Source: Leptolyngbya sp. PCC 7375
Lineage (GTDB): Bacteria > Cyanobacteriota > Cyanobacteriia > Phormidesmidales > Phormidesmidaceae
Assembly (NCBI RefSeq): GCF_000316115.1
Contig: NZ_JH993797.1
Location: forward strand, 7,289,961-7,353,960
Direction: 5' to 3'
Length of the DNA stretch: 64,000 nucleotides
The translations under genes and the position numbers were made by a program. Below are positions 42,734 to 51,128 of the stretch, in pieces; within the stretch, counting starts at the first letter, position 1, and each line of letters opens with the position of its first letter. The notes below the pieces were generated by a model that had not been told where the DNA came from, did not search any database, and was given only the letters and a program-made list of their open reading frames with translations.

Positions 42734-44173
42734 ATGATGCGTCCACAATCCGCCTATCAATACACTGTTGGCGGAGCCCTACGCCAAGACGCCCCTACTT
42801 ACATTTCCCGCCAAGCCGACGAAGACCTCTTTCAAACACTCATAACAAGAGAATACTGCCATATCTTCAATGCCCGCCAAATGGGCAAATCCAGCCTGCG
42901 CGTCCAAACCACCCAGCGCCTCAAAGCCCAAGACATCGCCTGCGGCGTCATCGAAGTCAGCGCCATCGTCGAACATGGCATGACCTCCGAAGCTTGGTAC
43001 CTCGGTGTCATCCGTCGCCTTAGCCGTAGCCTGGGCATTAAGCTAAAAGTCATCCCTTGGTGGCAAGAGCGAGATGGTCTCCCACCCATTCAACGCTTTA
43101 GCGAATTTATTGAAGATGTTCTCTTAAAAGAAATCCAGCAACCCATTGTTATCTTTATCGACGAAATCGACAGCCTCTTCCAATTCGATTTTAGTGACGA
43201 TTTCTTTTCCCTCATTCGTTACTTTTACCAGGAACGGGCTGAACATCCTGACTATCGTCGCCTTACAATCACTCTTATCGGTGTCGCTACACCATCCGAG
43301 CTAATTTCTGCTCGCGATCGCACCCCCTTCAACATCGGCACCGCCATCCAACTCAGGGGCTTTACCCTAGAAGAAGCCAAACCCCTCAGCGCCGGTCTGG
43401 CACACCTATCAGAGTATTCAGAAGGACTCATTCAGTGCATTTTGCGCTGGACAGGTGGACAGCCATTTTTAACCCAAAAACTATGCCAACTAATCGTCAG
43501 CGAGGCCGACATTGAACCTCGGGCTTATCCAGCCCCCTACGTTGATAAACTCGTCGAACGAAAAATCATCCAAGATTGGCTACAGCAGGACACCCCTGAA
43601 CACCTCAAAACCATTCAAGACAGACTGCTTCATAGCTCCCGTGCCCAAAGATTGCTAGAAGTTTATCGAGACATATTACAGTCGCGCATTGTCCTGCTGG
43701 ACGGCAGCCCAGAACAAAACGAACTACAGCTGACGGGGCTTGTCGTCAAAGAAGGCGCTTATCTAAAAGTCGCGAATAAAATCTATGCCGAAATCTTTAG
43801 ACCCTGGTGGGTTGACCGTCGTCTCACATCCCTATGCCCTTACCAGAAAATGCTAGACAAGTGGCTTTCTTCAAAGTGTGATCCTCAATGGCTACTCAAT
43901 GAGCAAACATTACAAGAAGCCAGAACCTGGGCTGGCACTCAGAGCCTGAGCGAAGAGCATCATCAGTTTTTGATGAGCAGCCAGTCCCATATCTATGAAC
44001 AGACCATAGCCCGACAGGAGGCGATTCGCAAACGAGAGCAAGAACAAATGATGAAAGAAGCGGATGCGATCGCAACTCACCGCATAGCCAGACTCAAACA
44101 ACAACTCACCCTCAGCCTAATTATCTGTGGCATTTTACTATTATCCATAGTAATCCTAATTTTTACCCGCTAA
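42734..44173 (+). CDS. AAA_35 NTPase with C-terminal membrane anchor
   Basis: 479 residues, paralogous to the N-terminal 400 residues of the preceding protein (for example SAYQYTVGGALRQDAPTYIS, and RDGLPPIQRFSEFIEDVL). Walker A ARQMGKSS (48-55), Walker B IVIFIDEIDSLF. A winged-helix-like and helical C-terminal part follows, then a single tail anchor (LTLSLIICGILLLSIVILIF, about 456-476), so the NTPase sits on the cytoplasmic face of a membrane. It lacks CHASE2. Preceded by AGAAGGA and by sequence that may be another degenerate gene tail (EYTAKQLEG in frame). Role unknown; a partner of the AAA_35-CHASE2 protein is possible. Confidence 0.9.
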   Translation: MMRPQSAYQYTVGGALRQDAPTYISRQADEDLFQTLITREYCHIFNARQMGKSSLRVQTTQRLKAQDIACGVIEVSAIVEHGMTSEAWYLGVIRRLSRSLGIKLKVIPWWQERDGLPPIQRFSEFIEDVLLKEIQQPIVIFIDEIDSLFQFDFSDDFFSLIRYFYQERAEHPDYRRLTITLIGVATPSELISARDRTPFNIGTAIQLRGFTLEEAKPLSAGLAHLSEYSEGLIQCILRWTGGQPFLTQKLCQLIVSEADIEPRAYPAPYVDKLVERKIIQDWLQQDTPEHLKTIQDRLLHSSRAQRLLEVYRDILQSRIVLLDGSPEQNELQLTGLVVKEGAYLKVANKIYAEIFRPWWVDRRLTSLCPYQKMLDKWLSSKCDPQWLLNEQTLQEARTWAGTQSLSEEHHQFLMSSQSHIYEQTIARQEAIRKREQEQMMKEADAIATHRIARLKQQLTLSLIICGILLLSIVILIFTR

Positions 44174-44186
44174 TTTGTAAATGTAC

Positions 44187-44206
44187 AGACGTTCCATGGA
44201 ACGTCT
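44187..44206. repeat. 20-bp dispersed palindrome, type 2
   Basis: AGACGTTCCATGGAACGTCT, a perfect palindrome with the same ATGTAC flank as the copy at 7097-7116 (four differing bases in the core, all compensating). It lies 14 bp past the AAA_35 stop and 8 bp before the convergent gene's stop. Confidence 0.6.
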
Positions 44207-44213
44207 CTTAATA

Positions 44214-44630
44214 CTATTGCTTCGTCTTAGGCAACTGCCCCTGCGGTCTCAGCCTACGCTCACCCTGGGCAAGAGCCTTTTGCACTTCAAACAACTGTTC
44301 CTTATCTATAGCCTCTACAAAGATCCTCAGCAAAAACAAACTAGCCCCATCTGATAACGTCTCAATACCGTCGGGATAAATCACCAAAAATTTCTCCTTT
44401 TCGCTCTCGCTCATCCCCAGGGCAATACTTTTACCATCCACATAAATCTCTTTCCGTCGCCCAACAACCTTCGATTTAATCTCAAACTTCTTATCCCATA
44501 TCTGCCAGTTAATCCATACTTCCTCCTGTTCCTGCAGACCTGGATCAAAGCCATAACGACCAACAATATAATAAGTCGGCTCCTGAGCAACAGGATCCAA
44601 AGCCTGCATTTCAATTTGACATAGCAACAT
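44214..44630 (-). CDS. Hypothetical protein
   Basis: 138-residue soluble protein not recognised. It has alternating strands (TYYIVGRYGFDPGL, EEVWINWQIWDKKFEIKSKVVGRRKEIYVDG) and an acidic middle (SESEKEKFLVIYPDG), then a helix (LFLLRIFVEAIDKEQLFEVQKAL) and a Gln/Lys-rich end. No signal peptide. It is convergent with the AAA_35 genes and separated from the HtrA gene by a MITE-like element. Confidence 0.6.
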   Translation of the reverse strand: MLLCQIEMQALDPVAQEPTYYIVGRYGFDPGLQEQEEVWINWQIWDKKFEIKSKVVGRRKEIYVDGKSIALGMSESEKEKFLVIYPDGIETLSDGASLFLLRIFVEAIDKEQLFEVQKALAQGERRLRPQGQLPKTKQ

Positions 44631-44752
44631 AGCGTGCAGTGGCTACTCCTCAAAAAAACGAACAGTTAAACTTCCAACAGGAAAGGGATGAACAGTAAAA
44701 CAATCGACACTCTTGAAACTCTTAGCGATATCTGATTCTCCTTGCGAAGGCT

Positions 44753-44942
44753 ACGGTGTATACATAAGTCGGAGAATTGCTCCAAGTCTCGAGCCCTCAT
44801 CCCCTAACCCCTTACTCCCTGAGGGAGAAGGGGGACTTGGCCTCAAAGTCCTTCGCCCCCGGGGAGAAGGATTTAGGATGAGGGCCAATTCAAGGTCAGG
44901 TATACCTTTTGGGACATTATCTTCTAGATGTGTATACACCGT
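44753..44942. mobile_element. MITE-like element with nested inverted repeats
   Basis: About 190 bp bounded by ACGGTGTATAC (44753-44763) and GTATACACCGT (44932-44942). Nested inside are GCCCTCATCC (44793-44802) and GGATGAGGGC (44876-44885) and a short hairpin CTCCCTGAGGGAG. It has no coding capacity of its own (an open frame across it is only a reading artefact). CCTTGCGAAGG occurs just outside both ends, as a possible flanking duplication. It lies between the 138-residue gene and the HtrA gene. Non-autonomous, probably mobile in the past. Confidence 0.55.
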
Positions 44943-45019
44943 AACCTTGCGAAGGGGAACCGTTAGGGAGAGGTCTCGAAAACTGGCGCTATCGGTCGCA
45001 ATCCCTCTGTGCGCTTCTC

Positions 45020-46204
45020 TTACTGACTAGCCTCTTGCAACTCGGCAGGTCGCACGGCCAGATTCTTCATTTGATCACCCCGCATTACCTCAAATTTCAA
45101 CGCCCGACCAATCTTGCTACCCTCAACAACATCTTGCAACTGTTCGGCATTAGTCACAGCGGCATCATCGATTTTGACAATCACATCACCACGCCGTAGT
45201 CCACCTTTCGCCGCAGGGCTATCTGGCACCACCTGCACAATCAACACACCTTCCATCTCAGGCACCGTCAGCACAGAGTTCGGATCTTCATTGATCTGCT
45301 TCGCCTGCTCCACCGTCAGATTGGTCATCTGGATACCAATAAATGGGTGAGGCACTCTCTTACCCTGAGCCAGGAAGCTTTGAATTTCCTTGGCCTTATT
45401 GATGGGAATCGCAAAGCCAATCCCTTCTGCATCAGCCCGAATAGCGGTATTAATGCCGATGACCTCTCCCTGTTGATTGAGCAAAGGACCACCGGAATTA
45501 CCAGGATTAATGGCCGCATCTGTCTGCACAAAGTCCAGGCGCTTATCTGGGATACCCACCTGAGAGCTAGAACGGTTGAGCGTACTAATAATCCCTAAAG
45601 TAACTGTATTATCCAGACCTAGCGGGTTGCCCACAGCAATTGCCCAGTCGCCCACCTGTAGCTGGCTAGAATCTCCTTCAGGGGCTACGGGTAAGTTATC
45701 GCCTGTAATCTTAACAACTGCTAAATCAGAAGGTTCGTCAGTTCCCTTCACTTCGCCATCAAAGGTACGGCCATCCCGCAGGGTAATGGTGACCTTGTCC
45801 GCGCCGTTCACTACATGGGCATTGGTCAGCACCAAACCACTGCGATCGACAATAAAGCCAGACCCTTGCCCCTGTTGACGATACTCCTGGGGTAACTGAG
45901 GAAATGCATCCTCTCCAAAGAAACCACGGAAAAACGGATCGTTAAAAAATGGATCAGGTCTACGGGTAGCAACCGTACGTTCCGTATCCACACGAACAAC
46001 GGCTGGACCCACACGATCAACCGCCGCTGCAACAAAATTATGGGGGCTATCTGGAATCCTTGAAGCCTGTACTAGCTGCGCTGTAGGCGCTCCCACTTCA
46101 GCAATGGTTGGTGGGATGATCCATTTAGAAAATAGCCTCAACGAGGTTAATGTCAATGCCACACTGAGGACAATAACTAACGCGTAGTTCCTGATCTGAC
46201 GCAT
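45020..46204 (-). CDS. HtrA/Deg-family serine protease
   Basis: 394-residue periplasmic or thylakoid-lumenal quality-control protease of the HhoA/HhoB/HtrA group. An N-terminal signal anchor (YALVIVLSVALTLTSLRLF) precedes the trypsin-like domain: catalytic His in TNAHVVNGADK, Asp in EPSDLAVVKI, Ser in NPGNSGGPL. A single PDZ domain (about 290-385; SPAAKGGLRRGDVIVKIDDAAV) completes it. The ATG at 46204 is preferred to TTG at 46219. Which of the three cyanobacterial paralogues it is cannot be decided. The 323-bp upstream region is free of genes and should carry a stress-type promoter. Confidence 0.93.
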   Translation of the reverse strand: MRQIRNYALVIVLSVALTLTSLRLFSKWIIPPTIAEVGAPTAQLVQASRIPDSPHNFVAAAVDRVGPAVVRVDTERTVATRRPDPFFNDPFFRGFFGEDAFPQLPQEYRQQGQGSGFIVDRSGLVLTNAHVVNGADKVTITLRDGRTFDGEVKGTDEPSDLAVVKITGDNLPVAPEGDSSQLQVGDWAIAVGNPLGLDNTVTLGIISTLNRSSSQVGIPDKRLDFVQTDAAINPGNSGGPLLNQQGEVIGINTAIRADAEGIGFAIPINKAKEIQSFLAQGKRVPHPFIGIQMTNLTVEQAKQINEDPNSVLTVPEMEGVLIVQVVPDSPAAKGGLRRGDVIVKIDDAAVTNAEQLQDVVEGSKIGRALKFEVMRGDQMKNLAVRPAELQEASQ

Positions 46205-46510
46205 GGGACGTGCTCTCAATTCAACGGGTTGCGGTCTGACCGTCCATGGTCAAACCTGGTTTCAGTCTTTCTTCATAGTTTGCAACGTCTTTAAGACTTT
46301 GAAAGTCAGGATAACCCTACAAAATAAGGAGTGATGTCTTTTAGGAGTCAATGTTTTTGCGTATGGGAAGCCGTACCTGACAAGATCGGTAATCCAACCT
46401 TACGGGTTAGCACAGCATCTAAAAAATTTGCTAGACCTATAGGTGTATAGCATGCGTGAACGCCTGTCACAGCAAAGGTTGCTTCACAGCAAATAGCTTA
46501 TTTTATCTGT

Positions 46511-46517
46511 AAGGAGG
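46511..46517 (+). promoter_or_regulatory. Perfect Shine-Dalgarno for the 34-residue protein
   Basis: AAGGAGG at 46511-46517 with a 9-bp spacer to ATG 46527, the full complement of the 16S 3' end. This is stronger than at most genes here and is the main support for the small protein. Confidence 0.7.
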
Positions 46518-46526
46518 TTAACGACA

Positions 46527-46631
46527 ATGACGAGCCCATGGAAAGGTGGCGTTACTAATTCCTTAACCTTGTGGTTGGGAATCTTTGGTGCATTGATTAT
46601 TTACTGGATTGTTGCCGGAGCGTTGTTCTAA
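46527..46631 (+). CDS. 34-residue single-pass membrane protein
   Basis: MTSPWKGGVTNSLTLWLGIF then GALIIYWIVAGALF. A short polar N-terminus is followed by one hydrophobic helix of about 20 residues. Size and composition recall the low-molecular-mass subunits of photosystem, cytochrome b6f or NDH complexes, but it matches none I can name. It is preceded by a perfect Shine-Dalgarno and followed by an Hsp20 remnant with its own terminator, so the transcript may run to that hairpin. Thylakoid or stress association is only inference. Confidence 0.6.
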   Translation: MTSPWKGGVTNSLTLWLGIFGALIIYWIVAGALF

Positions 46632-46643
46632 AACAACAGTTTT

Positions 46644-46778
46644 TTGATAAAATCACAACCAACCGCTTGCATTGACCACCAAAACGTTGTCGCAGACTAT
46701 AACGACGGTATTCTAAAGCTGACTCTGCCAAAGGCTGAAGCAGAGAAGCATAAAGTTGTTAAAGTCAACATTGCATAG
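46644..46778 (+). pseudogene. Hsp20 small heat-shock protein C-terminal fragment
   Basis: The frame running from DHQNVVADYNDGILKLTLPK through AEAEKHKVVKVNIA to the TAG matches the end of Hsp20/alpha-crystallin proteins (the DGILKLTLPK block and the VVKV-I tail). The conserved core before it is absent: upstream codons are unrelated and the previous gene lies 13 bp away. This is a 5'-truncated remnant, about 35-40 residues of a usual 145. Its terminator hairpin is still intact. Confidence 0.8.
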
Positions 46779-46791
46779 GTTTTAAATCAAC

Positions 46792-46832
46792 AACGAGTCA
46801 GGCATGGATCAATAGTTTATGCCTGACTCGTT
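46792..46832. terminator. Bidirectional terminator hairpin
   Basis: AACGAGTCAGGCAT and ATGCCTGACTCGTT are perfect 14-bp arms around a 13-base loop. It lies 13 bp past the Hsp20 remnant stop and 12 bp before the opcA stop from the other side, so it can end both transcripts. Confidence 0.75.
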
Positions 46833-46844
46833 ACTGCTACCTCA

Positions 46845-48185
46845 CTAATTCTCAGCAGCATCTAACAGCTTCAAAATCTGGGCTGTAACCGCCAAACTCT
46901 CCTCAAACAGCACATCTTCACCCCAGCGCTGTAGCTGCTGTTCTAATAACAAATCAGAACGTTGGTCAGAGATAGCTGTTACTTCTTGGATATAGCAAGA
47001 CTGCGCACCACCACCAGATTCCATTCGCATACAGCCTGCCGTCTCAGAGCAGAGAATGGTGCAGCAGTTAGCATCAAGATTAGTCGATGACATCCGCAAG
47101 CCGGTCAAATCACCCAGTACTTCCCCCACATCAGCCACCGGAATAGCAGCTAATTCCACATCAATGGAGCGACCATGGTTACCTTTGAGGGTAATGCGTC
47201 GTAAATCGTAGTCGCCACCTTCTAATTGATAATCTTCAGGCTGCCACTGTAGACGACTGGCTAACCAGCCAAGATAAAGTAGTGCCTGGGCGGCATTACC
47301 TTTCTCATAGTCGACACCCACTTGGTCCATTTCCAACAATGCCAACCGTCGCTCAGGTGGATCGAAGGAAGCGGCAGATAGTTCTTGCCACGGAGCCAGA
47401 CGATACCAGTTTAAGTCAGCCACTTTAGTACCGCTGTCCACTAGCTGATGGATCTTGAGTAGCTCTGACTCAGGATTGCCATAGTAGCTGGAGTCTAAAA
47501 TTATGCAGCTACCGAGAGAGGCCATGGACTGAAAGAGAAGCTGCTCTGGATTAGGTGTAGCTTTCCACCAGATAAATTTAGGCAGATCGTCAATCACTAA
47601 AGATTTAACCAGGTTATCCACCCGATCCAGCGCTTTCTTCGTACCTCGCAACGTAATGTACTCACAGCACACTAGACGACTGTTACTGCTTTTCTGAATC
47701 GGGCAATAGGCAGACACTTGGGCCGTAACGCCAGTATCTTCATCGCCAAAGGTGGGGCAAAGGGTAATCACCCGACAAGGGTTTTGGGCCGCTAGGGCTT
47801 CGTTAAGGCTAAAGCCCCGCAGGTCAGCATTGGTATAGCGACGCTGCTCAGGAGATAGGGCCCGAAACTCATCGCGCAGACGCTGTAAAGTTACTTGATC
47901 CACCCGGTTGGTAATGGGTAAGCCATAGGTTTGCTGGGCGATTGCGATCGCACGTCTTGTCTCTGGCCCATGCTGCCCATCAATAGGCTTCGTATAAAAG
48001 CCTAGAGTTGCCAACAACTGCTGAATCTCTTCTGGCTCATAAATGATGACATTAAACGTCGTGGCTCGCGTCGCTACACCGGAAGCATCAGCAGCATAGT
48101 TATGCCATATCTCCCGAAGCTCGGCTTCAATATCGTCAACTGAAATGTCTTTAGGCTTTTGTAGCGTAACTAGAGAGGTCACCAT
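46845..48185 (-). CDS. opcA: Glucose-6-phosphate dehydrogenase assembly protein OpcA
   Basis: 446-residue cyanobacterial OpcA, the redox-sensitive activator/assembly factor that drives oligomerisation of glucose-6-phosphate dehydrogenase. N-terminal peptidoglycan-binding-like segment (EEIQQLLATLGFYTKPIDGQHGPETRRAI) is followed by the OpcA core (LRGFSLNEALAAQNPCRVITLCPTFG, SRLVCCEYITLRGTKKALDRVDNLV, LPKFIWWKATPNP). Several Cys are present, in line with thioredoxin control of this family. It follows zwf on the same strand with 133 bp between them, completing the fbp-tal-zwf-opcA order. Confidence 0.95.
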   Translation of the reverse strand: MVTSLVTLQKPKDISVDDIEAELREIWHNYAADASGVATRATTFNVIIYEPEEIQQLLATLGFYTKPIDGQHGPETRRAIAIAQQTYGLPITNRVDQVTLQRLRDEFRALSPEQRRYTNADLRGFSLNEALAAQNPCRVITLCPTFGDEDTGVTAQVSAYCPIQKSSNSRLVCCEYITLRGTKKALDRVDNLVKSLVIDDLPKFIWWKATPNPEQLLFQSMASLGSCIILDSSYYGNPESELLKIHQLVDSGTKVADLNWYRLAPWQELSAASFDPPERRLALLEMDQVGVDYEKGNAAQALLYLGWLASRLQWQPEDYQLEGGDYDLRRITLKGNHGRSIDVELAAIPVADVGEVLGDLTGLRMSSTNLDANCCTILCSETAGCMRMESGGGAQSCYIQEVTAISDQRSDLLLEQQLQRWGEDVLFEESLAVTAQILKLLDAAEN

Positions 48186-48318
48186 GGCTTTAACCGCGCA
48201 ATTGAATAGTAAGGTCAGGGGGTGGAAGTTTTGAGGTTTGAGGTGTTGGGTCCTAGTGATTGGTTATTGGTTCTTTGGGTTGAAATGGCTAATAACTAAT
48301 AACTAAGTAAACCAATAA

Positions 48319-49848
48319 CTAAAGTCTTCGCCAACGACGACCGACTTTATTCAGCAAGAATTCGGCCTCTACTGGCTCCCATGTACCTGCTTCATATAAC
48401 GGAATCTGGGCAGGATCGGCTGGGCTATCCCAAGCTTCTAAGACTGGTGTGAGCACCCGCCACGATTCTTCTACTTCGTCTCCTCGGGTAAATAGGGTTT
48501 GATCCCCGAGCATGGCATCCACCAACAAGCGGGCATAGGCATCGGTACTGGGTTTACCAAAGGCTGCATCATAACGGAAGTCCATATCTACTGAGCGTGT
48601 CCGCAAAGAACTGCCCGGTGTTTTCACTTCAAACCGCATGGAAATACCTTCATCGGGCTGAATTCGCAGGGCCAGAATATTGTCATTCATCTGCTTTGCC
48701 GCCGACTGGAACATTAGGTGAGGCACCTGCTTGAAGTGTACTGAGATCTCCGATACTTTTTTTGGCATCCGTTTACCCGTACGTAGGTAAAATGGCACCC
48801 CTTGCCAACGCCAGTTGTCGACGCGCATCTCAATGGCGGCAAAAGTATGGGTCGTCGATTGTTCTAACCCTTCTTCTTCTTGGCGATAGCCAGGTACAGG
48901 CTGTCCTTTCATCCAGCCATTGGTGTACTGCCCCCGCACAACACAACGGTCCAGGTTGAGAGGATCTGCCAGTCGTGTTGCCTGCAATACTTTAACTTTC
49001 TCGTCCCGCACACTGGAGGCTGCCAGAGAATTGGGCGGTTCCATCGCCGTTAGGCAAAACAGCTGCATCAGGTGGTTTTGCACCATATCCCGCAGGGCTC
49101 CAGCAGTCTCATAATAGCCAGCACGCCCTTCTAGACCAACGGTTTCTGCCACCGTAATCTGCACATGATCGACAAACTGCCGATTCCACAATGGCTCAAA
49201 AATGGCGTTAGCAAATCGGAAGACCAGTAGATTCTGAACGGTCTCTTTGCCGAGATAGTGGTCAATACGATAGACCTGCTCTTCCGGCACCACCGCTCTT
49301 ACTTTTTGGTTCAAAGATTGAGCCGATGCCAGGTTACGGCCAAAGGGTTTTTCAATAATTAAACGCTGCTTGGCTGGGTCTGCCAGCATACCCGCAGCCC
49401 CCAACTGTTGGGTGGCCTCAGCAAAAAAGCGTGGAGCAACCGACAGATAAAACAGCCGATTGCCTCGCGTATATCGTTTCTCATCCAGCTCAGCTAAAAA
49501 GGCTTTCAGCTTCTGATAGCTCTCTGGCTTGTCAATATTACCCGGACAGTAAAACAGTCCATCGGCAAAGTTCTCCCAGAGCATCTGGTTATGAATACCA
49601 CCACCGTAGTCTTCAATACCCTGTTTTAAATGCTCACGGAAGAATTCGTGGCTCCATTCTCGACGAGATACACCCACAATTGTTAGCTCTGGTGGTAGCC
49701 GACGCTCTTGGCGCATTTTATAGAGAGAGGGCACCAGCTTACGCTGGGTTAAATCTCCCGACGCACCAAAAATAACTAAAATCTGAGGCTCTGGAATACG
49801 ATCTTGCTGGAGACCAACGCGGAGGGGATTTTCGAGGAGAGAAACCAT
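48319..49848 (-). CDS. zwf: Glucose-6-phosphate 1-dehydrogenase
   Basis: 509-residue NADP-dependent enzyme for the first step of the oxidative pentose phosphate pathway. ILVIFGASGDLTQRKLVPSL is the nucleotide-binding start; RIDHYLGKETVQNLLVFRFAN holds the active-site His and Lys region; the C-terminal beta/alpha domain is complete. The ATG at 49848 (MVSLLENPLRVGLQQ) matches the usual cyanobacterial start; the frame to 49884 would run into the REP-like hairpin. Operates with OpcA, encoded next. Cotranscription with tal and fbp is supported by order and spacing. Confidence 0.96.
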   Translation of the reverse strand: MVSLLENPLRVGLQQDRIPEPQILVIFGASGDLTQRKLVPSLYKMRQERRLPPELTIVGVSRREWSHEFFREHLKQGIEDYGGGIHNQMLWENFADGLFYCPGNIDKPESYQKLKAFLAELDEKRYTRGNRLFYLSVAPRFFAEATQQLGAAGMLADPAKQRLIIEKPFGRNLASAQSLNQKVRAVVPEEQVYRIDHYLGKETVQNLLVFRFANAIFEPLWNRQFVDHVQITVAETVGLEGRAGYYETAGALRDMVQNHLMQLFCLTAMEPPNSLAASSVRDEKVKVLQATRLADPLNLDRCVVRGQYTNGWMKGQPVPGYRQEEEGLEQSTTHTFAAIEMRVDNWRWQGVPFYLRTGKRMPKKVSEISVHFKQVPHLMFQSAAKQMNDNILALRIQPDEGISMRFEVKTPGSSLRTRSVDMDFRYDAAFGKPSTDAYARLLVDAMLGDQTLFTRGDEVEESWRVLTPVLEAWDSPADPAQIPLYEAGTWEPVEAEFLLNKVGRRWRRL

Positions 49849-49873
49849 TTGGGGGTAAAGGGAAAATAAAAAC

Positions 49874-49939
49874 GGTAGGGGCACCTCTTATGGGTGCCCT
49901 AGGCTGCGAAGTGGGCACCCACAAGGGGGATGCCCCTAC
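49874..49939. repeat. GC-rich hairpin between tal and zwf
   Basis: GTAGGGGCA (49874-49882) pairs with TGCCCCTAC (49931-49939), and inner GGGTGCCC/GGGCACCC add further pairing. It is a REP-like insertion in the 99-bp tal-zwf junction and could reduce or set zwf expression within the operon. Confidence 0.6.
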
Positions 49940-49947
49940 GTTTATTG

Positions 49948-51087
49948 TTATGCAGGCGACAGCTGCTTAACCTTCATCACCAATGAATCCATCAGCTGGT
50001 CAAAGGGTTTAATAAACTTATCGATGCCTTCAGCCAGCAGCTCATCCATCACCTGATCAAGGTCAATGCCCACGGTGGGAAGAGTTTCAATTACCGCATA
50101 GGCAGCATCTACATCGCTTTCAATGCGGCTGTTCACATCACAGTGATCGGCACAGGCTTCAATGGTCTGGGGAGGCAGGGTATTCACAGTATCCGGACCA
50201 ATTAGCTCATCTACATACATGACATCGCTGTAGGCAGGATTCTTAGTGCTGGTGCTAGCCCACAGTAGGCGCTGCACGTTTGCACCGTTAGCAACCAGTG
50301 CCTGCCAACGATCGCTTTGAATGATCTTTTTGTATTCTTGGTAAGCCAGCTTGGCATTTGCGATCGCAACCTTACCTTTCAATCTAGCAATCTGATCCCG
50401 CTTACTCTTATCGGACTCCGCCAGTTGATCCAGGGTATTGTCAACCTTGCTATCGATGCGGCTCAAGAAGAAACTGGCCACCGATGCCATGGAATTAATA
50501 TCATGGCCATCCGCCAAGCGACCTTCTAGACCCCGAATATAGGCCCAGGCCGTATCGATATAGCTCTGTACTGAGAACAGTAGCGTCACATTGACGTTGA
50601 TCCCATCACGGATGGTCTGCTCAACGGCCTTTAGCCCCTCGGGTGTGCCTGGAATCTTAATCATCAGGTTGGGACGCCCAATCGCAGCTGCATAGCGACG
50701 GGCTTCAGCAAGGGTGCCGTCAGCATCATGGGCCAGGTTGGGGGGGACTTCTAGGCTGACATAGCCGTCCAAACCATGGGAGGATTCGTACACTGGCTTA
50801 AGCACATCGCAGGCCCGTTGGATGTCATCAAAGACCAAAGTCTCGTAAATTTGATCAACGGACTGACCAGCTCGTACCCCCGCTTCAATTTCTTGATCGT
50901 AGATTTCATTACCTGCGATCGCTTTTTCAAAGATCGCCGGGTTAGAGGTAATCCCATGTACATCTCGACTGTCAATTAGTTTGACCAGCTCGCCAGAAAC
51001 AAGCAAATCTCGGCTCAGATTATCCATCCACACACTTTGACCATGGTCTTTTAGATGCAGAATTGGACTGTCATTCGCTGTAGTCAT
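49948..51087 (-). CDS. tal: Transaldolase
   Basis: 379-residue transaldolase of the long bacterial/cyanobacterial type, moving dihydroxyacetone units in the non-oxidative pentose phosphate pathway. Visible motifs: SVWMDNLSRDLLVSG, HGITSNPAIFEKAI (substrate Asn), LMIKIPGTPEGLKAVE (Schiff-base Lys in IKIPGT), VNVTLLFSVQSY, and ASTSTKNPAYSDV. Length and N-terminal Ser/Asp-rich part are normal for this type. It lies 90 bp downstream of fbp on the same strand, with two palindromes in that gap. Confidence 0.96.
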   Translation of the reverse strand: MTTANDSPILHLKDHGQSVWMDNLSRDLLVSGELVKLIDSRDVHGITSNPAIFEKAIAGNEIYDQEIEAGVRAGQSVDQIYETLVFDDIQRACDVLKPVYESSHGLDGYVSLEVPPNLAHDADGTLAEARRYAAAIGRPNLMIKIPGTPEGLKAVEQTIRDGINVNVTLLFSVQSYIDTAWAYIRGLEGRLADGHDINSMASVASFFLSRIDSKVDNTLDQLAESDKSKRDQIARLKGKVAIANAKLAYQEYKKIIQSDRWQALVANGANVQRLLWASTSTKNPAYSDVMYVDELIGPDTVNTLPPQTIEACADHCDVNSRIESDVDAAYAVIETLPTVGIDLDQVMDELLAEGIDKFIKPFDQLMDSLVMKVKQLSPA

Positions 51088-51128
51088 AGGGTGAATATCC
51101 TATATGGGTTGTTTCGTGTTTTCAAAAA

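Noticed and set aside
44713..45030. Plus-strand open frame next to the HtrA gene
   Set aside because: It runs through the MITE-like inverted repeats and has no protein-like features.
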